A stretch of DNA of 48,707 nt from Cytophagales bacterium (GTDB lineage: Bacteria > Bacteroidota > Bacteroidia > Cytophagales > CCMP332), in contig JANQSY010000101.1 in the NCBI GenBank assembly GCA_028279065.1, positions 1 through 48,707 of the forward strand, written 5' to 3'. This document shows positions 7,846-15,579 of this stretch, one piece after another. Position numbers and translations under genes: made by a program. Within the stretch, counting starts at the first letter, position 1, and each line of letters starts with the position of its first letter. A model generated the notes under the pieces. That model did not search any database. It had not been told where the DNA came from and saw only the letters and a program-made list of their open reading frames with translations.

Positions 7846-7975
7846 GAGATTCTTCCCTTGAAGTATGGGAAATCTTAACTTCAGAGTTTCAATGACGGAA
7901 TTTGAGAGGATTCGGACCAAAATCAAAACAAGCGCAAACGTCACTCAGAGGTTTTCAGCGAAAACCGAAGAGTCT
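7846..7975. repeat. Palindromic repeat, copy D (degenerate left arm, intact right arm)
   Basis: The right arm at 7940-7975 is identical over 36 bases to that of copy B. On the left, GAGATTCTTCCC (7846 onward) and TCAATGACGGAA near 7888 look like a decayed and expanded left arm. Together with copy C it fills most of the 377-bp gene-free stretch 7653-8029, between the nuclease gene and the 3' end of the ABC transporter gene. Confidence 0.65.
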
Positions 7976-8029
7976 CCTGATCTACATACTCCGCAGATCC
8001 ATGACTTGCATTCTCTGATCAAGGGTATT

Positions 8030-9865
8030 TCAAACCTGGATCCCCTGCATTTCGGAGAGACGGGAGTAAAGCCCGTCCCCATTTTGGATCAGATCATCGT
8101 GGGTTCCCTGCTCGACTATTTTTCCCTCATTAAGCACAACGATCTGGTCAGCCTTCTGGATGGTGCTGAGCCGGTGGGCAATGACCAAAGAAGTTCGATT
8201 TTGCATTAGGTGATCAAGGGCATCCTGGACCAGCTTTTCGCTTTCCGTATCCAGGGAGGAGGTGGCCTCGTCCAAAATCAGAATTGGTGGGTTTGCCAAA
8301 ATTGCCCTTGCTATACTGATCCTTTGTTTTTGACCTCCTGAGAGCTTCATTCCTCTATCCCCAACCATGGTCTGGTAACCATTTTCGGTCTCCAGGATGA
8401 AGTCATGGGCGTGAGCTATTTTCGCAGCCCTTTCAACATCCTCTTGACTTGCCGATTTTCCAAAGGCTATATTGTTATAGATGGTGTCGTGAAAGAGGAT
8501 CGGCTCTTGTGTTACAATGCCCATTAACTTTCTCAAAGATGAGATCCTGCACACTTTTATATCTATACCATCAATGGTGACCCTCCCTTCAAATGGATCA
8601 TAAAATCTAGGGATGAGGTCAGACATGGTGGTTTTTCCTGATCCGGATGGACCAACCAGGGCTACCATTTTCCCCCTTTTGATCTCCAGGTTTATTTGCT
8701 CAAGAACAGCTTTCTTCTCGTAGGCGAAAGATACCCCTTCAAATCGGATGGCCTCCTGAAAGCCATCAAGGTCCATGGCATCTTTCTTTTCGGGAATCGC
8801 ATTATCTATTTCGTTGATCTCCAGGATCCTTTTACCGGCAACAAGGCTCCTTTGAACATTACTGAAGGTCTCAGATAGTGATTTGGCTGGCCTGATAACC
8901 TGTGAGAAAACCGCCAAGTAGGCTATAAAGCCACTTGCACGCAAAGCGGATTCCTGATTGAGAACCAAAGAACCTCCAACAAGTAAAATAATGGATACCA
9001 AAATGATGCCCATAAACTCTGAAAGGGGAGGTGTGAGTTGCCTTCTGATATTCAGTTTTCTAACGGCTCTTGAGTAAAAGGAATTCTCGTTTTCAAAGGC
9101 CCCGGTGATGAATTTTTCCGCATTGAAGGATTTGATCACTCTTAATCCGGAAATGGTTTCCTCGAGGTATGTCACCAATTGGCCAAGACTTTTTTGGGTC
9201 TTTTCTGCGTCTTTTTTCAATTTTTTGATCAATGCTCCGATAAGCCCTCCTATCGCAGGTATAATGATCAAAGAATAAAGGGTGAGTTTCGCAGAAAGCG
9301 AAAACAGAATAATGAAGAAACCGATCAGAGTGATGGGATCCCTGAAAAGTACAGTCAGAGCATGGATCACCGTTGCTTCTACTTCCTGCATATCAGAGGT
9401 CATCCTTGAAATAATATCTCCCTTCTTTTTCTTTTCGTAAAATCCCAGATGCAAGGAAACCAGCTTATTGAATATCTTTTGTCTGAGGTTTCTGATAAAT
9501 GTAGCCCTGATCCCTTCCAGTATCCTGTCTGAAAGATGTTTCGATAGATTTGAAATGAAGGCAGCCGAAACCACGATGATGCATACGATCTTAAGGGCAC
9601 TGAAAGCTCCCTCATCCGCTACCAACCTTGCCAGGTAAAACGAAAAATTTGCCCTGATACTGTTCACGGAAAAACTCAGTTCGGGGACCTGCGTTGGGTC
9701 AGCCATTGTGGTCTGAGTAGTGCCAAACAGAATATCCAGTAGAGGTATGATCATCACAAAATTCAGCTGGCTGAATAGCACATGAAGGATCATGAAGAGG
9801 GCGAATGGAATCACATATCCTCTGATCCTGGGAGCGAATTTTAATAACTGGAAGTAGGTTCTCAT
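8030..9865 (-). CDS. MsbA-like ABC exporter (fused permease and ATPase)
   Basis: This 611-residue half-transporter has an N-terminal ABC type-1 transmembrane domain (about residues 15-340, six hydrophobic segments) and a C-terminal ATPase. The ATPase shows Walker A GPSGSGKTT (near 405), the signature LSGGQKQR (508), Walker B ILILDEATSSLD (528) and the switch His in IAHRLS (564). It acts as a dimer in the inner membrane and most likely flips lipid A-core or a similar lipid. The two LPS-type glycosyltransferase genes directly upstream on the same strand support that role. Multidrug export cannot be excluded from sequence. Confidence 0.9.
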   Translation of the reverse strand: MRTYFQLLKFAPRIRGYVIPFALFMILHVLFSQLNFVMIIPLLDILFGTTQTTMADPTQVPELSFSVNSIRANFSFYLARLVADEGAFSALKIVCIIVVSAAFISNLSKHLSDRILEGIRATFIRNLRQKIFNKLVSLHLGFYEKKKKGDIISRMTSDMQEVEATVIHALTVLFRDPITLIGFFIILFSLSAKLTLYSLIIIPAIGGLIGALIKKLKKDAEKTQKSLGQLVTYLEETISGLRVIKSFNAEKFITGAFENENSFYSRAVRKLNIRRQLTPPLSEFMGIILVSIILLVGGSLVLNQESALRASGFIAYLAVFSQVIRPAKSLSETFSNVQRSLVAGKRILEINEIDNAIPEKKDAMDLDGFQEAIRFEGVSFAYEKKAVLEQINLEIKRGKMVALVGPSGSGKTTMSDLIPRFYDPFEGRVTIDGIDIKVCRISSLRKLMGIVTQEPILFHDTIYNNIAFGKSASQEDVERAAKIAHAHDFILETENGYQTMVGDRGMKLSGGQKQRISIARAILANPPILILDEATSSLDTESEKLVQDALDHLMQNRTSLVIAHRLSTIQKADQIVVLNEGKIVEQGTHDDLIQNGDGLYSRLSEMQGIQV

Positions 9866-9895
9866 TTAATAAAAGAGTCGGCCGAAGGTATCACT

Positions 9896-10840
9896 TTATT
9901 GGCTTAGAACGTTTTCGGTAATCCATTTTTCAACAGATTTCACCTCTATGTTTCTCATGGGATCTTCTCCTTCTCCGGATAAATAGTTCGCATGGGTTCC
10001 CAAAGGAGCCCAACGTCCGGGATGCATAGGCTGTATGGATGGGTAAAGTCCCAGGGTGGAAACCCCACTCGCAGCTGCGATATGGAGTGGGCCCGTGCTG
10101 GCAGCTATCATTCCATCAGAATTCAGTATTGTTTCCATTAATTCCTCAAGACTTTGTTTTCCAGTCAGATCTCTAACATTTTCCTCTGAAAAAAATTGCC
10201 CACCCTCTTCTAGGATTTTCTTCCGCTCGGCTTCCACTCCCGTGATCAAGAACTCAAGATCTTCCCCCTTAAAACGTTCGATCAGAGCAGAAAAATGGTC
10301 CAGGGGCCATTCCATTGCGCTTCCTCTTGATTTCGGATGTAGAATGATGGTCTTGTGTGAGTTCGGAGTATCGTCCCTTGGTTTTTCAGGAAGGCCATAC
10401 CATTCAGGAATCTCCTCCAGGTCTGGGATATGATCGATCCCCAAAGGTTCCAAAAGTTTGAAGTTAAGCTGTGCTTCATGAAGCTCAGATCTTCGTCTCG
10501 AAAAGTTCACCCTTTTGTTCAGATATAAATAGTGAACAAAACGATGTCCAGTACCTATTCTTTTTTTTATTCCTACCTCCTTCGACCATTTTGCTATTGA
10601 CCTTTCAGGGAGAGCAAAAATGATCGCATCAGCATCTTTAAGGGAATCATGTTCATGGACCTTTTCCTTATCGATAAACTCATCCACAAACCGTGACCTC
10701 AATACTACTGCCTGGGTATAGGCCTTGCCGATAAACGAGATCCTGATTGAAGGAAAGCGAGATTTTAAAAACCCAGCCAGTGGAAGGGTCAATACCACGT
10801 CACCAATAGAATCGGTTCTCGATAAAATGACATGCTCCAT
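9896..10840 (-). CDS. Glycosyltransferase family 9 (heptosyltransferase-like)
   Basis: The 314-residue protein starts VILSRTDSIGDVVLTLPL, the nucleotide-sugar transferase N-domain start of ADP-heptose:LPS heptosyltransferases. In the C-domain it carries IILHPKSRGSAMEWP and SDGMIAASTGPLHIAAASG, the GT9 hallmark loop that binds the sugar donor. It probably adds a heptose or related sugar to the lipopolysaccharide core on the cytoplasmic face. It is the middle gene of the envelope operon: 2 bp after the GT2 gene and 30 bp before the MsbA-like gene. Donor and acceptor sugars cannot be read from sequence. Confidence 0.88.
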   Translation of the reverse strand: MEHVILSRTDSIGDVVLTLPLAGFLKSRFPSIRISFIGKAYTQAVVLRSRFVDEFIDKEKVHEHDSLKDADAIIFALPERSIAKWSKEVGIKKRIGTGHRFVHYLYLNKRVNFSRRRSELHEAQLNFKLLEPLGIDHIPDLEEIPEWYGLPEKPRDDTPNSHKTIILHPKSRGSAMEWPLDHFSALIERFKGEDLEFLITGVEAERKKILEEGGQFFSEENVRDLTGKQSLEELMETILNSDGMIAASTGPLHIAAASGVSTLGLYPSIQPMHPGRWAPLGTHANYLSGEGEDPMRNIEVKSVEKWITENVLSQ

Positions 10841-10842
10841 TT

Positions 10843-11610
10843 TTATTTGAGATGCGGATTGTTATAGTATTCCCTAAGCCGGGAGTATTTCATATAGGTT
10901 GCGAATGCAGAGATCTTGCAAATCTGAAACCCTGCATATCCATCAAGGAACCCTAGTTGTAGGAAATAGCTCTGAAAGAATTTAAAGGGAGCGCCAAAGA
11001 GTTCTTTTAACATGCTTGGTTTCTTCCCACTCGCGACCATTCCTTTGGCCATGATACTGGTGAAATAATCTATCTGCTTTAAATGGCTTCCAAGATCAGG
11101 ATAAGAATAATGAAGGATGTCACCCTCGACTTTTGTTGGTCTGATCCCGTCTTCAAGTATTATTTTATCATGAGGATTTTCACCTCCCCAGCTTGACTTT
11201 CTGCGGTCAAATAGCCTGACTTTTGAATCTGGATACCAGCCACAATGCTTGATCCAATTCCCCCTGTAATTTGTAAGGCGATTCATTATATATGCAGGCT
11301 TAGGCTCATTCTGCTTTGCCTTCTGAATAGAATCACTTAAGCCCCGAGATAAGGCTTCATCTGCATCAAGGGAAAGAATCATGTCATTTTGGCATTGGTG
11401 CATAGCAAAGTTCTTCTGCTCTATATGTCCCTCAAACCTATGCTCAATTACCTTTGCCCCGGCAGCTCTTGCAATTTCCTGGGTTCTGTCCTCGGACCCT
11501 GAATCAATCACAACAACTTCATCAGCAACACCATTTACCGACTCCAGGCATCGATTGAGGTTGTTTTCTTCATTATAAGTAATAATGGCGACAGAGAGCC
11601 GAAAGGCCAT
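10843..11610 (-). CDS. Glycosyltransferase family 2 (WaaE/KdtX-like)
   Basis: The 255-residue protein is a GT-A fold transferase. It has SVAIITYNEENNLNRCLESV at the N-terminus, VVIDSGSEDRT (donor binding) and the DXD-type LSLDADEAL. NRLTNYRGNWIKHCGWYPD and RLFDRR then follow, typical of the LPS core beta-glucosyltransferase group around WaaE. It is the first gene of the minus-strand envelope operon and ends 2 bp before the GT9 gene, so the two are probably translationally coupled. The exact sugar is unknown. Start at 11610 fits the family N-terminus. Confidence 0.88.
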   Translation of the reverse strand: MAFRLSVAIITYNEENNLNRCLESVNGVADEVVVIDSGSEDRTQEIARAAGAKVIEHRFEGHIEQKNFAMHQCQNDMILSLDADEALSRGLSDSIQKAKQNEPKPAYIMNRLTNYRGNWIKHCGWYPDSKVRLFDRRKSSWGGENPHDKIILEDGIRPTKVEGDILHYSYPDLGSHLKQIDYFTSIMAKGMVASGKKPSMLKELFGAPFKFFQSYFLQLGFLDGYAGFQICKISAFATYMKYSRLREYYNNPHLK

Positions 11611-11635
11611 AAATACCTTTGTTGGGATTAGGCCT

Positions 11636-11667
11636 CAAAATTGAGGAAGTGCAATTTATAAACCAAA
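11636..11667 (-). promoter_or_regulatory. Candidate promoter of the envelope operon
   Basis: On the minus strand TTTG (11664-11667) is followed after 20 bp by CAATTTTG (11636-11643). This is one base off the -7 consensus TAnnTTTG, 25 bp before the GT2 start. The -7 box lies in a palindrome CCTCAAAATTGAGG (11633-11646). Confidence 0.45.
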
Positions 11668-11725
11668 ACAAGGCGGTCAGTTCGTCTGTTTTAAAATTGG
11701 ACTGGATTTTGTATCTTATAGGACA

Positions 11726-12325
11726 ATGATTACTGGAGAAAAAACTGCAGACCGACCACAGAAGAATCTGAACCTTCCCGAAAGGCAGAAGATGTTCGTT
11801 AGTGAATTTCTGCCCTACGTGGATGCCCTCTACAATTTTGCCTATAGATTGGTTCTGGATGAAGATGATGCAAATGATCTGGTCCAGGATACCTTTTTGA
11901 AGGCATATAGATTCTTTGATTCCTATCAACCCGGAACTAATGCAAAAGCGTGGATGTTCCGTATCTTGAAAAACAGTTTCATTAACGATTTCCGGAAGAA
12001 AAGCAAGGAACCCGGAAAGGTTGATTACAATGATATTGAGAAGACCTATAATTCTGACGATGTTCAGTCCAACAAGACTGTTGATCTCAGAGTGGAAACC
12101 GAAAAGGACAAAATTGGCGATGAAGTCGCAAATGCTTTGAACAATCTTGATGTGGATTTCAGAACTGCAATAATTTTGTGTGATATTGAAGGTTTCACTT
12201 ACGAGGAGATGGCAAAGATCCTCGATATTCCGATCGGGACTGTCCGGTCAAGGCTCCACAGGGCAAGGAATCTTTTGAAAGAAAAACTGAAAGACTACGC
12301 TGTAACTATGGGCTATAAGAATTGA
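11726..12325 (+). CDS. ECF-type RNA polymerase sigma factor
   Basis: The 199-residue protein has sigma region 2 (about residues 25-95) with DANDLVQDTFLKAYRFFDSY, which binds core polymerase and the -10 element, and AKAWMFRILKNSFINDFRKK. Sigma region 4 is at about 130-185, with DFRTAIILCDIEGFTYEEMA and the helix-turn-helix IPIGTVRSRLHRARNLLKEKL. No sigma 1.1 or region 3 is present, so it is group 4 (ECF). It is the first gene of a coupled run with a putative anti-sigma factor, gmk and nadD. The stimulus is unknown. Confidence 0.93.
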   Translation: MITGEKTADRPQKNLNLPERQKMFVSEFLPYVDALYNFAYRLVLDEDDANDLVQDTFLKAYRFFDSYQPGTNAKAWMFRILKNSFINDFRKKSKEPGKVDYNDIEKTYNSDDVQSNKTVDLRVETEKDKIGDEVANALNNLDVDFRTAIILCDIEGFTYEEMAKILDIPIGTVRSRLHRARNLLKEKLKDYAVTMGYKN

Positions 12326-12615
12326 TGTCTATGGCAGAAGAAATTACCTATTTAGAGACGGGAGAAAAAAAGAAGGTTTATACGGTTTGTGAGGAGTTTG
12401 TGAGGGTTATGCATTTGGTGATCGATGGAGAGGCGGATGAGCAGGAGAAGCATTGGTTTGCCAGGCATATATCGTCATCAGATGATTGCCTAAAACACTT
12501 CGACGAAGAAAAAACCTTCAGAAACTTTTTTAAGGAAAAATGTCATTGCCTTTCAATGCCCAAAGAGGTAATTGAGGAGATCAAGGCAAAACTTGCTTCC
12601 TTAGGGACTGAATGA
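12325..12615 (+). CDS. Putative zinc-binding anti-sigma factor
   Basis: The ATG at 12325 overlaps the sigma factor stop codon (TGATG), giving 96 residues; a TTG at 12322 is a less likely start. The layout VCEEFVRVMHLVIDGEADEQE, then HISSSDDCLKHF, then EKCHCL recalls zinc-binding anti-sigma domains of the zf-HC2/RsrA type, with one ligand apparently His in place of Cys. There is no membrane segment, so it would be cytoplasmic, as in redox-sensing anti-sigma factors. Position after the sigma gene supports the call. It ends overlapping the gmk start. Confidence 0.75.
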   Translation: MSMAEEITYLETGEKKKVYTVCEEFVRVMHLVIDGEADEQEKHWFARHISSSDDCLKHFDEEKTFRNFFKEKCHCLSMPKEVIEEIKAKLASLGTE

Positions 12616-13178
12616 GAAAGGCAGCACTGATTATTTTCTCTGCTCCTTCGGGATCGGGGAAAACGACTATCGTCAGGTCCCTAATGGCAAAATTCCCCTG
12701 GTTGAAATTTTCAGTTTCAGCCACTACGCGAGAACCCAGGCCTGGAGAACAAGATGGAATTGACTATCATTTTCTATCTGAGACCGAATTCGCAAAAAGA
12801 ATTGATTCCGGAGAATTTGCAGAGTGGGAAGAGGTGTATCCAGGCAGGTTTTATGGAACTCTGAGATCCGAGATCAATTCTATCCTTCAATCAGGGAATT
12901 CCGCGATTTTCGATATTGATGTGATTGGGGGACTGAACCTTAAAGAGATTTACGGCCAAAAGGCACTGGCGGTTTTCATCCAACCCCCAAGCCTGGCTAC
13001 CTTGGAAGAAAGATTGAGAAAGAGGGAAACCGAAGATCAAGCTGATCTGGAAAGAAGAATTACCAAGGCCAAACAGGAGATGGAGTTTGCGCCCAGGTTC
13101 GATAAGATCCTTGTGAACGATAATTTAGATTTGGCAATTGAGCAAGCAGAATCCCTGCTGCTTAACTTTGTGGCATGA
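12612..13178 (+). CDS. gmk: Guanylate kinase
   Basis: The 188-residue enzyme phosphorylates GMP to GDP with ATP. It shows the P-loop FSAPSGSGKTTIVRSL (residues 9-24) and the GMP-binding stretch SATTREPRPGEQDGIDYHF. GEFAEWEEVYPGRFYGT and FDIDVIGGLNLK follow, then the lid RLRKRETED. Length is normal for the family. Its ATG overlaps the stop of the anti-sigma gene (ATGA), and its own stop overlaps the nadD start, so translation of the four-gene run looks coupled. Confidence 0.97.
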   Translation: MRKAALIIFSAPSGSGKTTIVRSLMAKFPWLKFSVSATTREPRPGEQDGIDYHFLSETEFAKRIDSGEFAEWEEVYPGRFYGTLRSEINSILQSGNSAIFDIDVIGGLNLKEIYGQKALAVFIQPPSLATLEERLRKRETEDQADLERRITKAKQEMEFAPRFDKILVNDNLDLAIEQAESLLLNFVA

Positions 13179-13753
13179 CACTGAAAACCGGGGTCTTTTT
13201 TGGATCCTTTAATCCCATCCATATTGGCCATCTGATCATTGCCAACACCATGTTGGAGAGGGCTGATCTGGATAAGATCACTTTTGTGGTAAGTCCACAA
13301 AACCCATTGAAAGAAAAATCGAATCTTCTTCCGGAGTACGACAGACTGGAGATGGTTAGGAGGGCGGTTTATGAGAACTACAATTTTGATGCAAGTGACA
13401 TTGAGTTCCATATGCCACGCCCCAGTTATACCATTGATACCTTAAGCTACCTGTATGAAAAATACCCTGATAGGAAGTTCTGGGTAATCATAGGCCAGGA
13501 CAACCTTGAACATCTTTCCAAGTGGAAGAATTACGAGAAGATCCTGGAATATTACCCCCTGTTGGTTTACCCCAGGGCTAAATCCAAGCCCAGCGAATTT
13601 GATAATCATCCAGGAATTAGGATGATGGATGCCCCGATCATCGAGGTGTCAGCTTCTTTTATTAGGGAAAACGTAAGGAAAGGCTTGTCAATTAAGTACC
13701 TGGTTCCTCAGGAAGTTGAAGAATATATCCTTCAAAAAAAGATCTTCCTTTAG
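13175..13753 (+). CDS. nadD: Nicotinate-nucleotide adenylyltransferase
   Basis: The 192-residue enzyme transfers AMP from ATP to nicotinate mononucleotide, the penultimate step of NAD synthesis. Motifs are GVFFGSFNPIHIGHLIIA (nucleotidyltransferase HxGH at residues 16-19), VVSPQNPLKEK, RPSYTIDTLSYL, WVIIGQDNLEHLSKWKNYE and the C-terminal VSASFIRENVRKG (ISSTxIR-type). The start overlaps the gmk stop by ATGA. The 3' end overlaps the convergent frr gene by four bases. Confidence 0.96.
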   Translation: MTLKTGVFFGSFNPIHIGHLIIANTMLERADLDKITFVVSPQNPLKEKSNLLPEYDRLEMVRRAVYENYNFDASDIEFHMPRPSYTIDTLSYLYEKYPDRKFWVIIGQDNLEHLSKWKNYEKILEYYPLLVYPRAKSKPSEFDNHPGIRMMDAPIIEVSASFIRENVRKGLSIKYLVPQEVEEYILQKKIFL

Positions 13754-14310
13754 ACGGTAAGGATCTCAGTTTCCTTTGCTTTGAAGATCTCATCGATCTG
13801 ATGAGAATAGGAATCTGTTAATTTTTGAACTTCAGCTTCTCCGTCTTTTACAAGGTCTTCGGAAACACCATCATTTTGAAGCTTCTTGATGGAGTCATTG
13901 GAATCTTTTCTGATGGACCTGATGCTGACCTTTCCATTTTCACACTCGGATTTAACCTGCTTTACCAATTGTAGTCTTCTTTCCTCGGAAAGGGGTGGAA
14001 TATTGATCCTTACATTTTCTCCATCGCTTTGAGGAGCAAAGCCAAGGTCAGAATTGATAATTGCTCTTTCGATCTCCTGAACCAAGGTCTTTTCCCAGGG
14101 CTTGATCAGGATGGTTCTCCCATCAGGGGTGTTTATGGAAGCTACCTGGTTCAAAGGGGTAGGTGTGCCGTAGTATTCCACAACTATGCCATCAAGCATA
14201 GATGGACTTGCCTTACCAGCCCTGATCTTGTGAAGCTCGGATTTGGTATGCTCTATGGCCTTGCCCATCAACTCTTTAGCCTCATCTAAAAACATTTGGA
14301 TCTCTTCCAT
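13750..14310 (-). CDS. frr: Ribosome recycling factor
   Basis: The 186-residue protein works with EF-G to split the post-termination ribosome. HKIRAGKASPSMLDGIVVEYYGTPTPLNQVASI and NDLGF-like NSDLGFAPQSDGENVRINIPPLSEERR are diagnostic, and length matches the family (about 185). It is the last gene of the biotin carrier-pyrH-frr operon, seven bases after pyrH. The pyrH-frr pairing is very common in bacteria. It converges with nadD, overlapping by four bases. Confidence 0.97.
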   Translation of the reverse strand: MEEIQMFLDEAKELMGKAIEHTKSELHKIRAGKASPSMLDGIVVEYYGTPTPLNQVASINTPDGRTILIKPWEKTLVQEIERAIINSDLGFAPQSDGENVRINIPPLSEERRLQLVKQVKSECENGKVSIRSIRKDSNDSIKKLQNDGVSEDLVKDGEAEVQKLTDSYSHQIDEIFKAKETEILTV

Positions 14311-14317
14311 ATCTATT

Positions 14318-15025
14318 TCAGTTACTTACCAGGGTTCCTATTTCTTCACCCTTGACGATTTTGAAAAGGTTACCCTTTTCGTTCATTTCAAATACTATAA
14401 TGGGAACATCATTTTCCTGACACAAAGCAAATGCGGTAAGGTCCATGACCTTCAATCCCTTTTCAAATGCCTCAGTGAAAGAAAGCTTTTTGAATTTGAT
14501 TGCTTCCGGGTCCTTTACAGGATCAGTGTTGTAAACCCCGTCTACCTTGGTGCCTTTTAGCACTACATCTGCCTCTATTTCGATCGCCCTCAAACTCGCC
14601 GCACTATCTGTGGTGAAGTAGGGGTTTCCAGTTCCTGCCGCGAAGATCACAACCCTTCCTTTTTCGAGATGTCTAACAGCCCTTCTTTTTATAAATGGTT
14701 CGCAAACCTGCTCTACCCTGATCCCACTTAAAAGCCTGGTATAGACTCCGATCTTCTCAAGCGAGCTTTGGATGGCCATTCCATTGATAAGGGTTGCAAG
14801 CATGCCCATGTAGTCTCCTTGAACACGGTCTATACCGATCTCCTCTGCATCGGAACCCCTCATGATATTTCCTCCCCCAATTACAATTGCAACTTCTACT
14901 CCTTGTTGGCTGACCTGTTTAATTTCCTGGGAGTATTGCTCCAGTACCTTATAGTCCAATCCCTGCCCATCCTTTCCGGCAAGTGCCTCACCGCTCAGTT
15001 TTAATAATATTCTTTTATACTTCAT
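14318..15025 (-). CDS. pyrH: UMP kinase
   Basis: The 235-residue amino-acid-kinase-fold enzyme phosphorylates UMP to UDP. It shows [13 protein letters not shown] at the start, [50 protein letters not shown] and the [14 protein letters not shown] loop. All of these are typical of bacterial PyrH, which is hexameric and usually GTP-activated. Its start codon overlaps the end of the biotin carrier gene (15022-15025), and frr follows after seven bases. Confidence 0.97.
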   Translation of the reverse strand: MKYKRILLKLSGEALAGKDGQGLDYKVLEQYSQEIKQVSQQGVEVAIVIGGGNIMRGSDAEEIGIDRVQGDYMGMLATLINGMAIQSSLEKIGVYTRLLSGIRVEQVCEPFIKRRAVRHLEKGRVVIFAAGTGNPYFTTDSAASLRAIEIEADVVLKGTKVDGVYNTDPVKDPEAIKFKKLSFTEAFEKGLKVMDLTAFALCQENDVPIIVFEMNEKGNLFKIVKGEEIGTLVSN

Positions 15026-15531
15026 TTCTGAGTATCATCAAAAGCCACCAGAATCGCATTCTTCTCTACTTTATCTCCCTTTTGGACCAGAACATCCTTT
15101 ATCGTTGCATCAACAGGTGATTTGATCACATTTTCCATTTTCATGGCCTCAAGAACAACTAAGGGGTCCCCCTTTTTTATATCAGCACTTCCATTGACCT
15201 TAACCTCAAGGATAACACCCGGCATCGGAGCTTTGACCTCTTTAACAATGTCACTTGAAGCTCCCCCCATACCCATTTTTTCCAAAACCTCATCCAACTC
15301 CTCGATCACCCTTGCCTTTAGTTTTTTGTCGGGAAAGGAAAGCTCGTACTCTTTTTCTCCACTTTCATTAACCAATACGGAAAAGGACCTTCCTTTATAT
15401 ATTAGGTGAAATTCATTTTCTCCTACCTTTTTAATGTCAATAGCCTGATCGCTTCCATCCAGGGATATGCCCTCTGGAGTAATTTTTTCTACGAGGACCG
15501 GCTCCTCATCATTTACCTGAATCTTTATCAT
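15022..15531 (-). CDS. Biotin/lipoyl-attachment carrier protein of a biotin-dependent carboxylase
   Basis: In this 169-residue protein the last 75 residues form a biotinyl domain: [24 protein letters not shown] and then [14 protein letters not shown], where the Lys of EAMKM carries biotin. The N-terminal half is a beta-rich linker as seen in carrier subunits or C-termini of acyl-CoA carboxylases. It would shuttle CO2 between biotin carboxylase and carboxyltransferase. Neither of those partner genes is adjacent; it heads the pyrH-frr operon instead. Propionyl-/methylmalonyl-CoA type is more likely than fatty-acid AccB (which has EAMKL or EAMKM near a Pro-rich linker), but this is uncertain. 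Confidence 0.85.
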   Translation of the reverse strand: MIKIQVNDEEPVLVEKITPEGISLDGSDQAIDIKKVGENEFHLIYKGRSFSVLVNESGEKEYELSFPDKKLKARVIEELDEVLEKMGMGGASSDIVKEVKAPMPGVILEVKVNGSADIKKGDPLVVLEAMKMENVIKSPVDATIKDVLVQKGDKVEKNAILVAFDDTQK

Positions 15532-15532
15532 A

Positions 15533-15555
15533 TATATTTGGCGGCCTCAAATATA
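15533..15555. promoter_or_regulatory. Facing -7 boxes forming a palindrome between biotin carrier and M1 peptidase genes
   Basis: TATATTTG (15533-15540, plus strand) and its exact inverse CAAATATA (15548-15555) flank seven bases. Each matches TAnnTTTG in its own direction. The plus box would serve the M1 peptidase gene (ATG 15580) and the minus box the biotin carrier gene (ATG 15531). The minus promoter has a TTG 22 bp upstream at the expected -33 place; the plus -33 element is unclear. Polymerases at both would overlap. The dyad could also bind a regulator. Confidence 0.55.
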
Positions 15556-15579
15556 CTTAGGCATTGAATATTTAGAACA

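Noticed and set aside
7097-7975. CRISPR array
   Set aside because: Repeats are few, inverted, of unequal length and irregularly spaced, with no cas genes nearby.
7865-8209. Plus-strand ORF of 114 codons
   Set aside because: It runs through palindromic repeat D and into the 3' end of the ABC transporter gene in antisense, and has no family features.
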